Positions 9,007-16,107 of a stretch of 64,000 nucleotides of DNA are shown one piece after another (the first letter of the stretch is position 1; each line of letters opens with the position of its first letter). The translations under genes were made by a program, and so were the position numbers. Source of the DNA: AC-32 sp963821495 (GTDB lineage Bacteria > Actinomycetota > Thermoleophilia > Gaiellales > Gaiellaceae). The notes beneath the pieces are model-generated. The model ran no database searches, had not been told where the DNA came from, and worked only from the letters and a program-made list of their open reading frames with translations. The DNA is taken from assembly GCA_963821495.1 (NCBI GenBank), contig CAWGEA010000003.1, positions 1,674,001 through 1,738,000 on the forward strand, written 5' to 3'.

Positions 9007-9567
9007 GTGATCTCGCGTCTGCGGGGAACTGCCGTCGCGCGCGCCGGTGAGCGGATCGTGCTCGACGTCGGCGGCGTCGGCTACGCGCTGGCCGTGACGC
9101 CGACCGCCGCGCGGCTCGCCGAGCGCGGGGGAGAGGTGACGCTCGAGACCTACCTCCACGTCCGCGAGGACGCGCTCCAGCTCTACGGCTTCGGCGAGCC
9201 CGCCGAGCGCGAGCTGTTCGAGCACCTGCTCGCGGTCTCGGGGGTCGGGCCGAAGGTCGCGCTCGCGATCGTCTCCGGCTCGCCGCCGGCCGACCTGCGC
9301 CGCGCGATCGCGCTGGATGACACGGCGCGCTTCGAGGCGATCCCCGGGATCGGCAAGAAGACGGCTCAGCGCGTCGTGCTCGAGCTGAAGGAGAAGCTGG
9401 GCACGATGGACGAGCCGACGCCGATCGCCGGCAAGCCGCACGCCGTCGCGCGCGACGCGCTCGTCGAGCTCGGGTGGTCGGTGACCGAGGCCGAGGAGGC
9501 GCTAGCCGGAACCGACCCGGCACTGCCTCCCGAGGAGCGCGTGCGCCAGGCCCTGAGGGCCGCGTGA
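9007..9567 (+). CDS. ruvA: Holliday junction branch migration protein RuvA
   Basis: This 186-aa DNA-binding subunit forms a tetramer that holds the four-way junction for the RuvB motor. The N-terminal OB-fold begins ISRLRGTAVARAGERIVLDVGGVGY. Two helix-hairpin-helix motifs follow (LLAVSGVGPKVALAI and FEAIPGIGKKTAQRVV), then the C-terminal RuvB-binding domain (ALVELGWSVTEAEEAL). The GTG start has TAACCT six nt upstream. The stop overlaps the ruvB GTG (GTGA). Confidence 0.96.
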   Translation: MISRLRGTAVARAGERIVLDVGGVGYALAVTPTAARLAERGGEVTLETYLHVREDALQLYGFGEPAERELFEHLLAVSGVGPKVALAIVSGSPPADLRRAIALDDTARFEAIPGIGKKTAQRVVLELKEKLGTMDEPTPIAGKPHAVARDALVELGWSVTEAEEALAGTDPALPPEERVRQALRAA

Positions 9568-10583
9568 CCGAGACCGAGACGCAGTTCCTGGCACCCGAGG
9601 TGCAGGCGGAGGAGGACGATCTCGACCGCTCGCTGCGCCCGCGCCGCCTCGACGAGTTCGTCGGCCAGGAGCGGATCAAGGAGCAGCTCGCGATCGCGCT
9701 CGAGGCGACGCGGTCCCGCGGCGAGGCGCTCGACCACCTGCTGCTGATCGGCCCGCCCGGCCTGGGCAAGACGAGCCTCGCCTTCATCGTGCGCGAGGAG
9801 CTCGGGGTCGGCCTCCGGTCGGCGGCGGGTCCGGCGCTCGAGCGGAAGGGCGACGTCGCCGCGATCCTCACCGGCCTGGGCGAACGCGACGTGCTCTTCA
9901 TCGACGAGATCCACCGGCTCAGCCGCGCCGTCGAGGAGATCCTCTACCCGGCCCTCGAGGACTTCCGGCTCGACATCGTGGTCGGCCAGGGGCCTGCCGC
10001 GCGGACGTTGACCCTCGACCTCCCGCCGTTCACGCTGATCGGCGCGACGACTCGCACCGGGCTCCTGACCACGCCGTTGCGCGATCGCTTCGGCATGACC
10101 TTCCGGCTGGAGCACTACGAACCCGGGGAGCTGGCCCGCATCGTCCGCCGCTCGGCCCGGATCCTCGACGTCGAGATCGACGGCGAGGCGGCAGGCGAGA
10201 TCTCCCGCCGCTCGCGCGGGACGCCGCGGATCGCGAACCGCATCCTCCGCCGCGTCCGGGACGTCGCGGAGGTGCGCCACCAGGGCGCGATCACGACGGA
10301 CATCTCGCGCGAGGCACTCGAGCTGCTCGAGGTCGACGAGCGCGGGCTCGAGCGGACCGACCGCGCGCTGCTGCGGGCGATCGTGGAGAAGTTCGAGGGC
10401 GGGCCGGTGGGCCTCTCGACCCTCGCCGTCGCGCTGGGCGAGGAAACGGACACGATCGAGGACGTCTACGAGCCGTACCTGCTGCAGCTCGGCTTCCTGC
10501 AGCGCACGCCCCGGGGACGTGTCGTCACGAAGCTCGGCCGGGCGCACGTCGGCGCGCCGGCCGACGACGGCGCCCTCTTCTAG
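9564..10583 (+). CDS. ruvB: Holliday junction branch migration ATPase RuvB
   Basis: This 339-aa AAA+ motor shows Walker A GPPGLGKTSL, Walker B LFIDEIHRL, sensor 1 GATTR, the arginine-finger region LRDRFG and the C-terminal winged helix ending PRGRVVTKLGRAH. The frame is open upstream to 9474, but the GTG at 9564 overlaps the ruvA stop and gives the standard N-terminus, so it is preferred. A short unrelated gene overlaps its stop by one base. Confidence 0.96.
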   Translation: MTETETQFLAPEVQAEEDDLDRSLRPRRLDEFVGQERIKEQLAIALEATRSRGEALDHLLLIGPPGLGKTSLAFIVREELGVGLRSAAGPALERKGDVAAILTGLGERDVLFIDEIHRLSRAVEEILYPALEDFRLDIVVGQGPAARTLTLDLPPFTLIGATTRTGLLTTPLRDRFGMTFRLEHYEPGELARIVRRSARILDVEIDGEAAGEISRRSRGTPRIANRILRRVRDVAEVRHQGAITTDISREALELLEVDERGLERTDRALLRAIVEKFEGGPVGLSTLAVALGEETDTIEDVYEPYLLQLGFLQRTPRGRVVTKLGRAHVGAPADDGALF

Positions 10584-10894
10584 TGTCGGACCTCTGGATC
10601 CCCGGCGCCTCCGGCTCGGTCGACGACTTCGTCGCGCGCGTTCAGCTGCGGATCCAGGCCTTCGCCGAGAAGACCGGCGCGCCGCCGGTGGTCGAGGTCG
10701 AGCTGCGGGACGGGTCGACGCTCGTGCTGCGCTCGCTCGAGGCCGAGCCCGGGCTCGGCTTCGTCACCCTCGTCCCTCACGACGACGGCGGCGGTGACGA
10801 GGAGTGGATCGTCCCCGTCGCCACCGTCGTCCGGATCACCTTGCGCAAGGCCGAGGAACGCGAGCCGTTCGGCTTCTCGCCCGCGGCCGACTAG
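10583..10894 (+). CDS. Conserved hypothetical protein downstream of ruvB
   Basis: This 103-aa acidic protein starts at a GTG that shares one base with the ruvB TAG, so it is translated in the ruv operon. The sequence shows beta-rich character (VEVELRDGSTLVLRSLE, EEWIVPVATVVRITLRKAE) and no known motif. Its TAG and the TAG of the convergent gene are read from the same CTAG tetranucleotide. Function unknown. Confidence 0.65.
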   Translation: MSDLWIPGASGSVDDFVARVQLRIQAFAEKTGAPPVVEVELRDGSTLVLRSLEAEPGLGFVTLVPHDDGGGDEEWIVPVATVVRITLRKAEEREPFGFSPAAD

Positions 10895-11364
10895 CGCGCC
10901 GCGCGCTCCGCGTAGCCCGCCAGCACGGACTCCCAGCCCTCGCTGTAGCCCTGCCGGGCCTCGGCCGCCTGGTCGCCGAGCCGCTCCCAGCCGCGGTGCT
11001 CGAGTTCGACGCGCGTCTTGCCGCCCTCGTCTGCGAACGTGACCTCGATTTCGGTCTGCGGCCGCTCCTGCTCGCGGCTCGGGTTCCACGCGAGCACGAA
11101 GCGGTGCGGCGGGTCGTACGCGACCACGTCGGCCCACTTCAGCTCCTCGCCCTTCGCCGTCCGCTCGTACACCTGACCGCCCGCGCCGCCCTGGAAGATC
11201 ACCGTCTCGGCCGGGCTTCCGGTCTCGTAGTGGTCGATCGAGTGCGTCCCGAGCGGCCACCACTCGTGGATCCGCTCGGTGAACGTCGCGAACGCGTGCT
11301 CCACCGAGCAGTCCACCATTACGGAGCGCCTGATCGCCTCCGTCGCAGCTGCCTGCGTGCTCAT
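10891..11364 (-). CDS. SRPBCC/AHSA1 domain protein
   Basis: This 157-aa protein has the Aha1-C/SRPBCC pattern: VDCSVEHAFATFTERIHEWWP near the start, GGQVYERTAKGEELKWADVV in the middle, and a final helix GYSEGWESVLAGYA. These START-like folds bind hydrophobic ligands. In Actinobacteria they are typically paired with an ArsR regulator, exactly as here: its ATG overlaps the stop of the upstream arsR gene by 4 nt. The ligand is unknown. Confidence 0.85.
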   Translation of the reverse strand: MSTQAAATEAIRRSVMVDCSVEHAFATFTERIHEWWPLGTHSIDHYETGSPAETVIFQGGAGGQVYERTAKGEELKWADVVAYDPPHRFVLAWNPSREQERPQTEIEVTFADEGGKTRVELEHRGWERLGDQAAEARQGYSEGWESVLAGYAERAAR

Positions 11365-11672
11365 CCGTTCCTCCTCTCGTCCTCGGCCGCCGCCCTGAAC
11401 GCGGCGAGGGCCTCGCTCCAGAAGTCGTCGAAGTAGTCGCGGAGCTCGCCCAGCCCGTCCGGATCGAGCCGGTAGAGGCGCCGCGTCCCTTCGCGGCGCT
11501 CGGTCACGAGCCCCGCCTCCTTCAACACGCGCAGGTGCTGCGAGACGGCGGGGCGGCTGACAGGCAGCTCGTCCGCGATCTCGCCGACCGCACGCGGGCC
11601 CGAGCGCAGCTGCTCGAAGATCGCCCGCCTGGTGCGGTCGCCCAGCGCATCCATGGCATTTCGGTAAGCCAT
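11361..11672 (-). CDS. ArsR-family transcriptional regulator
   Basis: This 103-aa winged helix-turn-helix protein contains LGDRTRRAIFEQLRSGPRAV, the recognition region LPVSRPAVSQHLRVLKEAGL and the wing VTERREGTRRLYRL. No metal-binding cysteines are present, so it probably senses something other than a thiol-bound metal or belongs to the SRPBCC-linked ArsR subgroup. A perfect 7-bp inverted repeat abuts the start codon and overlaps the promoter, which suggests autorepression of the arsR-SRPBCC operon. Confidence 0.88.
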   Translation of the reverse strand: MAYRNAMDALGDRTRRAIFEQLRSGPRAVGEIADELPVSRPAVSQHLRVLKEAGLVTERREGTRRLYRLDPDGLGELRDYFDDFWSEALAAFRAAAEDERRNG

Positions 11673-11687
11673 GACTTACGGTAAGTC
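11673..11687. promoter_or_regulatory. Candidate operator of the arsR-SRPBCC operon
   Basis: GACTTAC and GTAAGTC are perfect inverted arms separated by one base, immediately upstream of the arsR ATG at 11672. On the minus strand the -10 candidate TAGACT overlaps the outer end of the palindrome. A further GGTAAG half-site lies inside the first codons (11663-11668). The layout fits steric repression by the adjacent ArsR protein. Confidence 0.6.
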
Positions 11688-11739
11688 TACGCTAACGAAG
11701 CGCAGTGTCAAGGAAACTCGCGGACGCGGTTCCGGGCCG

Positions 11740-12195
11740 TCAGCGCCTGAACTGCAGCTCGTGCCAGGAGGGCGTGGGCGCGAGCTCGAGCAACGCCCGC
11801 TCACCGCCTGGCTCGAGGTAGGCGAACTCCGAGGCGTTGTCGTCCCAGGTGACGTCGAGGCGGCCGTCCTTGACGCGGTGGTCGAGCCAGGCGCCGCGGA
11901 AGACGAGCTTGCGCAGCCAGTAGACGAGCGACTCGCCGTCGACCAGCGAGAGCCGTTCCCAGTGGCGGACGAGATAGCGGCCGAGCTCGCTCCGCGGCTC
12001 CTCGATCACGCCGTCGGCCGTCAGCTCGACCAGGTCCTCGGTCTCCTCCTCGTCCAGTTCGTTGTCGTCGACGAGCCCGAGCCGGAACGCGGCCGCGCAG
12101 ACCCGCTGGGCAAAGTCGGCGGCGTTGAAGCTGAAGCGGAGACGGAGGAACTCGACGACGATGTCGTCGCCCGACGAGTAGTTGTCCGCGTCCAC
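11740..12195 (-). CDS. Hypothetical acidic protein
   Basis: This 151-aa product has no recognised domain. It is rich in acidic residues (NELDEEETEDLVELTADG) and aromatic residues, and looks cytoplasmic. The GTG start at 12195 has TATCCT six nt upstream on the minus strand, consistent with a leaderless message. It is divergent from the small membrane protein at 12294. Confidence 0.6.
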   Translation of the reverse strand: MDADNYSSGDDIVVEFLRLRFSFNAADFAQRVCAAAFRLGLVDDNELDEEETEDLVELTADGVIEEPRSELGRYLVRHWERLSLVDGESLVYWLRKLVFRGAWLDHRVKDGRLDVTWDDNASEFAYLEPGGERALLELAPTPSWHELQFRR

Positions 12196-12293
12196 GGCTG
12201 GAGGATAGCCCTCGGTCCTGAGGCGGTCTCCTGCGACGCCGACCCGAAGAGGGCGTTCCGGCAGTGCCGAAGTGCCCGTCTAGACTGAGCCCC

Positions 12294-12575
12294 GTGAGCA
12301 CGAAGACGGCACTCGCCTCGGGGTTGGTCACGGCCGGCCTCGTCCTGGCGGCGACCTGGGCGTTCGACATCTCGCTCTCGCGGGCGGCGCTGCTCGCGCC
12401 CGTGATCGTCGTCGCCGTCGGCGCTGCAGCGGGGGTCGCCGTCCTCTGGACGAAGGTGGGCTGGGAGTCGCTCCGCCACCGGCAGCGGCCCTGGCTCGTC
12501 GTCGGGCTCGCCCTTGCCGCCCTCGCCGTGATCGCGGGGCTGTCGCTGCTCGGCGTGACGCTCCCACGCGAGTAG
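12294..12575 (+). CDS. Small three-helix membrane protein
   Basis: This 93-aa protein starts from GTG 12294, which has TAGACT seven nt upstream. Three hydrophobic segments are evident (residues about 6-25, 29-48 and 65-87) with basic residues in the second loop (ESLRHRQRPW). There is no recognisable family and function is unknown. Confidence 0.6.
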   Translation: MSTKTALASGLVTAGLVLAATWAFDISLSRAALLAPVIVVAVGAAAGVAVLWTKVGWESLRHRQRPWLVVGLALAALAVIAGLSLLGVTLPRE

Positions 12576-12612
12576 CGGGACCCGCCACGGCCCGCGTCAC
12601 GTAGTACGGGCG

Positions 12613-13586
12613 ATGCGCTACGCGCTCCTTCTCGCCGTCGTGGTGCTCGTCGCGTTCGCGCGCGGAGCCTCGGCCGACGGGGGCGGTCGAGCCGAGACCG
12701 TCGCCTTCGGCGACGGCCGCCTCTGGACGACGATGCGCGACCGTGTCGTCGCGGTGAACCCGGCGACGGGGCGTCGAACCGCCGAGATCCCGACGGGCGG
12801 CTGGGGAAGCGTGCTCGCGGTGGCGAACGGGACGCTCTGGCGCCTGCAGCCGCACAGCCTCGTAGGCGTCGACCTGTCCTCGCGCCGCGTCCGTGCGCGG
12901 ATCGGCCTCGGCCAGGCTTCGTACGCGCTGGCCGCCGCCCGGCGCGGTCTGGATCGCGAGCTTCGATTCGGACACGCTGACGAAGATCGACGCCCGCACG
13001 GGCCGCCGGCTGTTCCGGATCCACGTCCAACACTGGCCGACGGCCGTCGCTGCGACCCCGCGGCGGGCTCTGGCTCGCGAGCGTCGGGCGCGCGCACACC
13101 GGGCGCGGAGGCGTGATCGTGGCGGACGGCCCGGGCATCCTCGCCCGGCTCGATCCCGTCAGCGGTGCGGTGCGGACCCGGGTTGCCGTCGGCCGCGGGC
13201 CGCAGGCGCTCGCTGCGGACGGGGACACGGTCTGGGTGCTCGACGGCCACGGCGTGGATGCCGAGGATCGCCTCGACCGTGTCGATGCGCGCCGCGGCCG
13301 CGTGGTGGCGTCGTTCAAGGTGCCGCACTGGCCCGCGGCGCTCGCCGTCGGGCGGCGCCACGTCTGGGTCGTCTCGTCACCGCGAAGCTCTGGTGGGGTG
13401 GTCACCCGGATCGACAAACGGACCGGCCTCGCCGTTACCCGGCGGATAGCTCGCAGCTGGATCCCTGACGCCGTCGCGCTCGCCGGCGGCGCGGTGTGGG
13501 TCGCGGACCCGGGTGTCGCCGCCCTGATCCGGATCGACCCGCACACCCTCCGGACGACCACGCGCGCCACCTTCCCGCTCGGCTAG
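12613..13586 (+). CDS. Secreted YVTN/NHL-type beta-propeller protein, two frameshifts
   Basis: The gene begins with a signal peptide (MRYALLLAVVVLVAFARGASA) and continues as repeats of the form LWTT...VVAVNPATGRRTAEIPTG, typical of six- or seven-bladed propellers. The coding frame changes phase twice. Near 12940-12950 an extra base in a GCC-rich run moves it to the frame encoding AVWIASFDSDTLTKIDARTG. Near 13055-13065 a second extra base moves it to the frame encoding LWLASVGRAHTGRGG and everything after. Blade motifs are continuous across both breaks, so the full protein would be about 324 aa. Either a young pseudogene or sequence error; I favour error. Confidence 0.65.
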
Positions 13587-13623
13587 AGGCTCCGTCCGGG
13601 GACCTCCGTACCGTGGTCTGCCC

Positions 13624-15486
13624 ATGTCGTGGCAGCTGCGGAACCGGTGCGAACGAGCCGAGGTCGAGACCCTCGGCTCCGCGCTGGGCGTGAGCGACGT
13701 GCTCGCCTCGGTGCTCGTGCGTCGCGGCTACGGCGACGCCGCCCGCGCCCGCGCGTTCCTCGAGGCGGCGCTCCCCGAGCACGATCCGTTCCTGCTCGGC
13801 GACATGCGCGAGGCGTGCACTGCGGTTCGCTCGGCGGTCGAGGCGGGAACGAAGATCTGCGTCCACGGCGACTACGACGCCGACGGGATCTGCGCGACCG
13901 CGCTCGCCGTGCTCGTTCTGCGGGAGCTCGGCGCCGAGGTCAGGTACCACCTGCCGAGCCGCTTCGAGGAGGGCTACGGCGTCTCGGCCGAGACGCTGAC
14001 GCGGCTCGCGGGAGAGGGTGTCGGCCTGGTACTGACGGTCGACTGCGGGGTGACGGCGGTCGAGGAGGTCGCGCACGCGCGCGAGCTCGGACTGCAGATC
14101 GTCGTGACCGACCACCACCGCCCGGGGGACGAGCTACCCGACTGCCCGGTCGTCGGACCGTACCGCGGCGAGTACCCGTTCCGCGAGCTGTGCGGCACGG
14201 GCGTGGTCTGGAAGCTCGGGCAGGCGCTCCTCGGCGCCGGGTCGGAAGCGCTCGCGCGCCACCTCGACCTCGTCGCGGTGGCGACCGTCGCCGATGTCGT
14301 GCCGCTGCTCGACGAGAACCGGGGCCTCGCCGTTGCCGGGCTGAGGCAGCTGGCGAAGACGCAGAAGCCGGGGCTGCGCGAGCTGATGCGCGCGGCGCGC
14401 GTTGACCCGGCGACGGTGGACGCCGGCGCGATCGGCTTCCGCCTCGCACCGCGGCTCAACGCCGCCGGACGGCTCGGCAGGCCCGAGGCGGCGCTCGAGC
14501 TCCTGCTCTGCGAGGAGCGGGAACCGGCTGCGAAGCTCGCGATCCAGCTCGAAGAGCTGAACCGCGACCGCCAGGCCGTAGAGGAGCGGATCGTGCGCGA
14601 GGCGGTCGAGGAGATCGAGTCGTGGCCGGAGGCGCGGCGCGCGCACCGCGCGTACGTCGTCGCCGGCGCCGACTGGCACGAGGGCGTGATCGGCATCGTC
14701 GCCTCGCGCCTGGTCGAGCGCTACTCGCGGCCGGTCGTCCTGATCGCAGGCACCGACGGGGACTGGAAGGGCTCGGGCCGCTCGATTGCGGGCTTCGACC
14801 TGCACGACGGGCTGCGCCGCTGCGCCGGCCACCTCGAGCGCTGGGGCGGCCACGCCGCCGCGGCCGGGCTCTCGATCAAGCCCGAGAACGTCGCCGGCTT
14901 CGCCGAGGCCTTCGCCGCGGTCGGCGACGAGCACCTCGCCGAGGACGACCTGCGCCCGCCCGCGCTGGTGGATGCGCTCGTGCACGGATCCGACCTCACG
15001 CTCGGCCTCTGCACCGAGCTCGCGCAACTCGCGCCTTTCGGGCTCGGCAACCCGAACGTGACTCTGCTCCTCGCCGGCTGCGAGCTCGTCGACCTCGCCG
15101 CAGTGGGGGAGGGCAAGCACCTCAAGTTCCGCGTCCGCGAGGACGGGCGCGACTCGGGCAGCGCGATCGCGTTCCGGATGGGCCGCCGCCTCGACAGCCT
15201 CCGCCGCGCCGGCGCATACGACCTCGCGTTCAAGCTCGAGGCGAACCAGTGGAACGGCACCGTCGCCCCGCAGCTGAACGTGCGCCAGGTGTTCGAGGCC
15301 GACGAGCGCTACCTGGCCAAGCGCGAGTGGCTGAAAGCCGAATGGCGCCGCGAGGACCGCGATCCCGTCGCGGTGGCGATCTTCGAGGAGCTCGCGCTGG
15401 CCGAGGGCGGAGCGAAGCGGCACCTGCTCGAGTCGGAGCGCTTCGTCGCGCTGCTCGCGGAGCCCGAATTGGCGCGGGCCGCCTAG
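13624..15486 (+). CDS. recJ: Single-stranded-DNA-specific exonuclease RecJ
   Basis: This 620-aa DHH-family nuclease degrades single-stranded DNA 5' to 3' in recombination and mismatch repair. It contains the metal-binding HGDYDADG motif, LTVDCGVT, VVTDHHRPG (DHH) and the DHHA1 motif in the region of SIAGFDLHDGL/GGHAAAAGLSI, then the OB-fold FGLGNPNVTLLL. The length is normal. TACCGT lies nine nt upstream of the ATG. Two miniproteins follow. Confidence 0.95.
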   Translation: MSWQLRNRCERAEVETLGSALGVSDVLASVLVRRGYGDAARARAFLEAALPEHDPFLLGDMREACTAVRSAVEAGTKICVHGDYDADGICATALAVLVLRELGAEVRYHLPSRFEEGYGVSAETLTRLAGEGVGLVLTVDCGVTAVEEVAHARELGLQIVVTDHHRPGDELPDCPVVGPYRGEYPFRELCGTGVVWKLGQALLGAGSEALARHLDLVAVATVADVVPLLDENRGLAVAGLRQLAKTQKPGLRELMRAARVDPATVDAGAIGFRLAPRLNAAGRLGRPEAALELLLCEEREPAAKLAIQLEELNRDRQAVEERIVREAVEEIESWPEARRAHRAYVVAGADWHEGVIGIVASRLVERYSRPVVLIAGTDGDWKGSGRSIAGFDLHDGLRRCAGHLERWGGHAAAAGLSIKPENVAGFAEAFAAVGDEHLAEDDLRPPALVDALVHGSDLTLGLCTELAQLAPFGLGNPNVTLLLAGCELVDLAAVGEGKHLKFRVREDGRDSGSAIAFRMGRRLDSLRRAGAYDLAFKLEANQWNGTVAPQLNVRQVFEADERYLAKREWLKAEWRREDRDPVAVAIFEELALAEGGAKRHLLESERFVALLAEPELARAA

Positions 15487-15503
15487 CGCGTACCATCTGC
15501 TGC

Positions 15504-15686
15504 ATGGACATCCTGAAGACGTTGAAGCGGATTCGGTTCCTGCCGTTCGACCGCAGCGACCGGATACCCGAGCTCCGCGGCCGCCAGGTCGAGAACGACG
15601 ACGCTTGGGCGCAGGGAACGAGCGGGGGCGATCAGTTCCCGCCGAACTACGTCCCGCCGGCCGACGAGGGCCGCCCGAGGCACTGA
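15504..15686 (+). CDS. 60-aa miniprotein (paralogue A), function unknown
   Basis: From ATG 15504, with TACCAT seven nt upstream, a 60-aa protein is encoded. Shared elements with the next gene are LK.L/IRF..FDR.D near the start, VEN.DA in the middle, PP.YV and the C-terminal GRPRH. It is basic at the N-terminus and disordered-looking after that. No family is recognised. The tandem paralogue supports it being a real gene. Confidence 0.6.
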   Translation: MDILKTLKRIRFLPFDRSDRIPELRGRQVENDDAWAQGTSGGDQFPPNYVPPADEGRPRH

Positions 15687-15693
15687 GCGCCAC

Positions 15694-15897
15694 ATGGGCC
15701 GGATCCTGAGAAGGCTCAAGCAGCTGCGGCCGCGGTCGTTCGACCGCGGCGACCACGCCGTCGAGTCCGAGCGCGGCGTCGAGAACGTCGACGCGCTGGC
15801 GGCGACCGGCGGCAGGGTGAGCGACCCGTCGGCGACCCCGATCCACGGGGCACCCCCGGGCTACGTCAAGACGGACGACGGCCGCCCGCGGCACTGA
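15694..15897 (+). CDS. 67-aa miniprotein (paralogue B), function unknown
   Basis: This 67-aa product lies 7 nt after paralogue A. Shared features are the N-terminal LRRLKQLRPRSFDRGDH, the central VENVDALAA, GYVKTDDG and the identical C-terminal GRPRH. The conserved ends with a variable middle suggest a recently duplicated small protein, perhaps a nucleic-acid or membrane-surface binder given the arginine-rich start. Probably co-transcribed with paralogue A. Confidence 0.6.
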   Translation: MGRILRRLKQLRPRSFDRGDHAVESERGVENVDALAATGGRVSDPSATPIHGAPPGYVKTDDGRPRH

Positions 15898-16018
15898 CCG
15901 CGGCGAACTGAGCCTGCGGCCGCGGCCGCCAGCCGCGCTGCTCGCACGCGGCGGAGTCCAGCGAGACCAGCACGCGCGCCAGCCGTGCCGCCTTCCGTTC
16001 TTTTCGTCTCTTGCGCAT
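15866..16018 (-). CDS. Possible 50-aa basic peptide (weak call)
   Basis: An open frame starting MRKRRKERKAARLARVLVSL runs opposite to the end of paralogue B and into the rel upstream region. Codon third positions are mostly G/C, but that is true of many shadow frames here, and no clear ribosome site is seen. I list it because the 210-bp interval before rel otherwise holds nothing except the rel promoter box. It may well be spurious. Confidence 0.2.
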   Translation of the reverse strand: MRKRRKERKAARLARVLVSLDSAACEQRGWRPRPQAQFAAVSAAGGRRPS

Positions 16019-16107
16019 GAGGGCCACCCTTCGCCTCGCAGGCATTCCCTCCTGCGACGTGAATTACTCGCTGCGGTTAGGAAAAACCTCGGGAGTACAC
16101 TTTTCCC

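Noticed and set aside
9474..9563. Longer N-terminus for RuvB
   Set aside because: The extra 30 residues lie inside ruvA and are not part of the family. The GTG at 9564 overlaps the ruvA stop.
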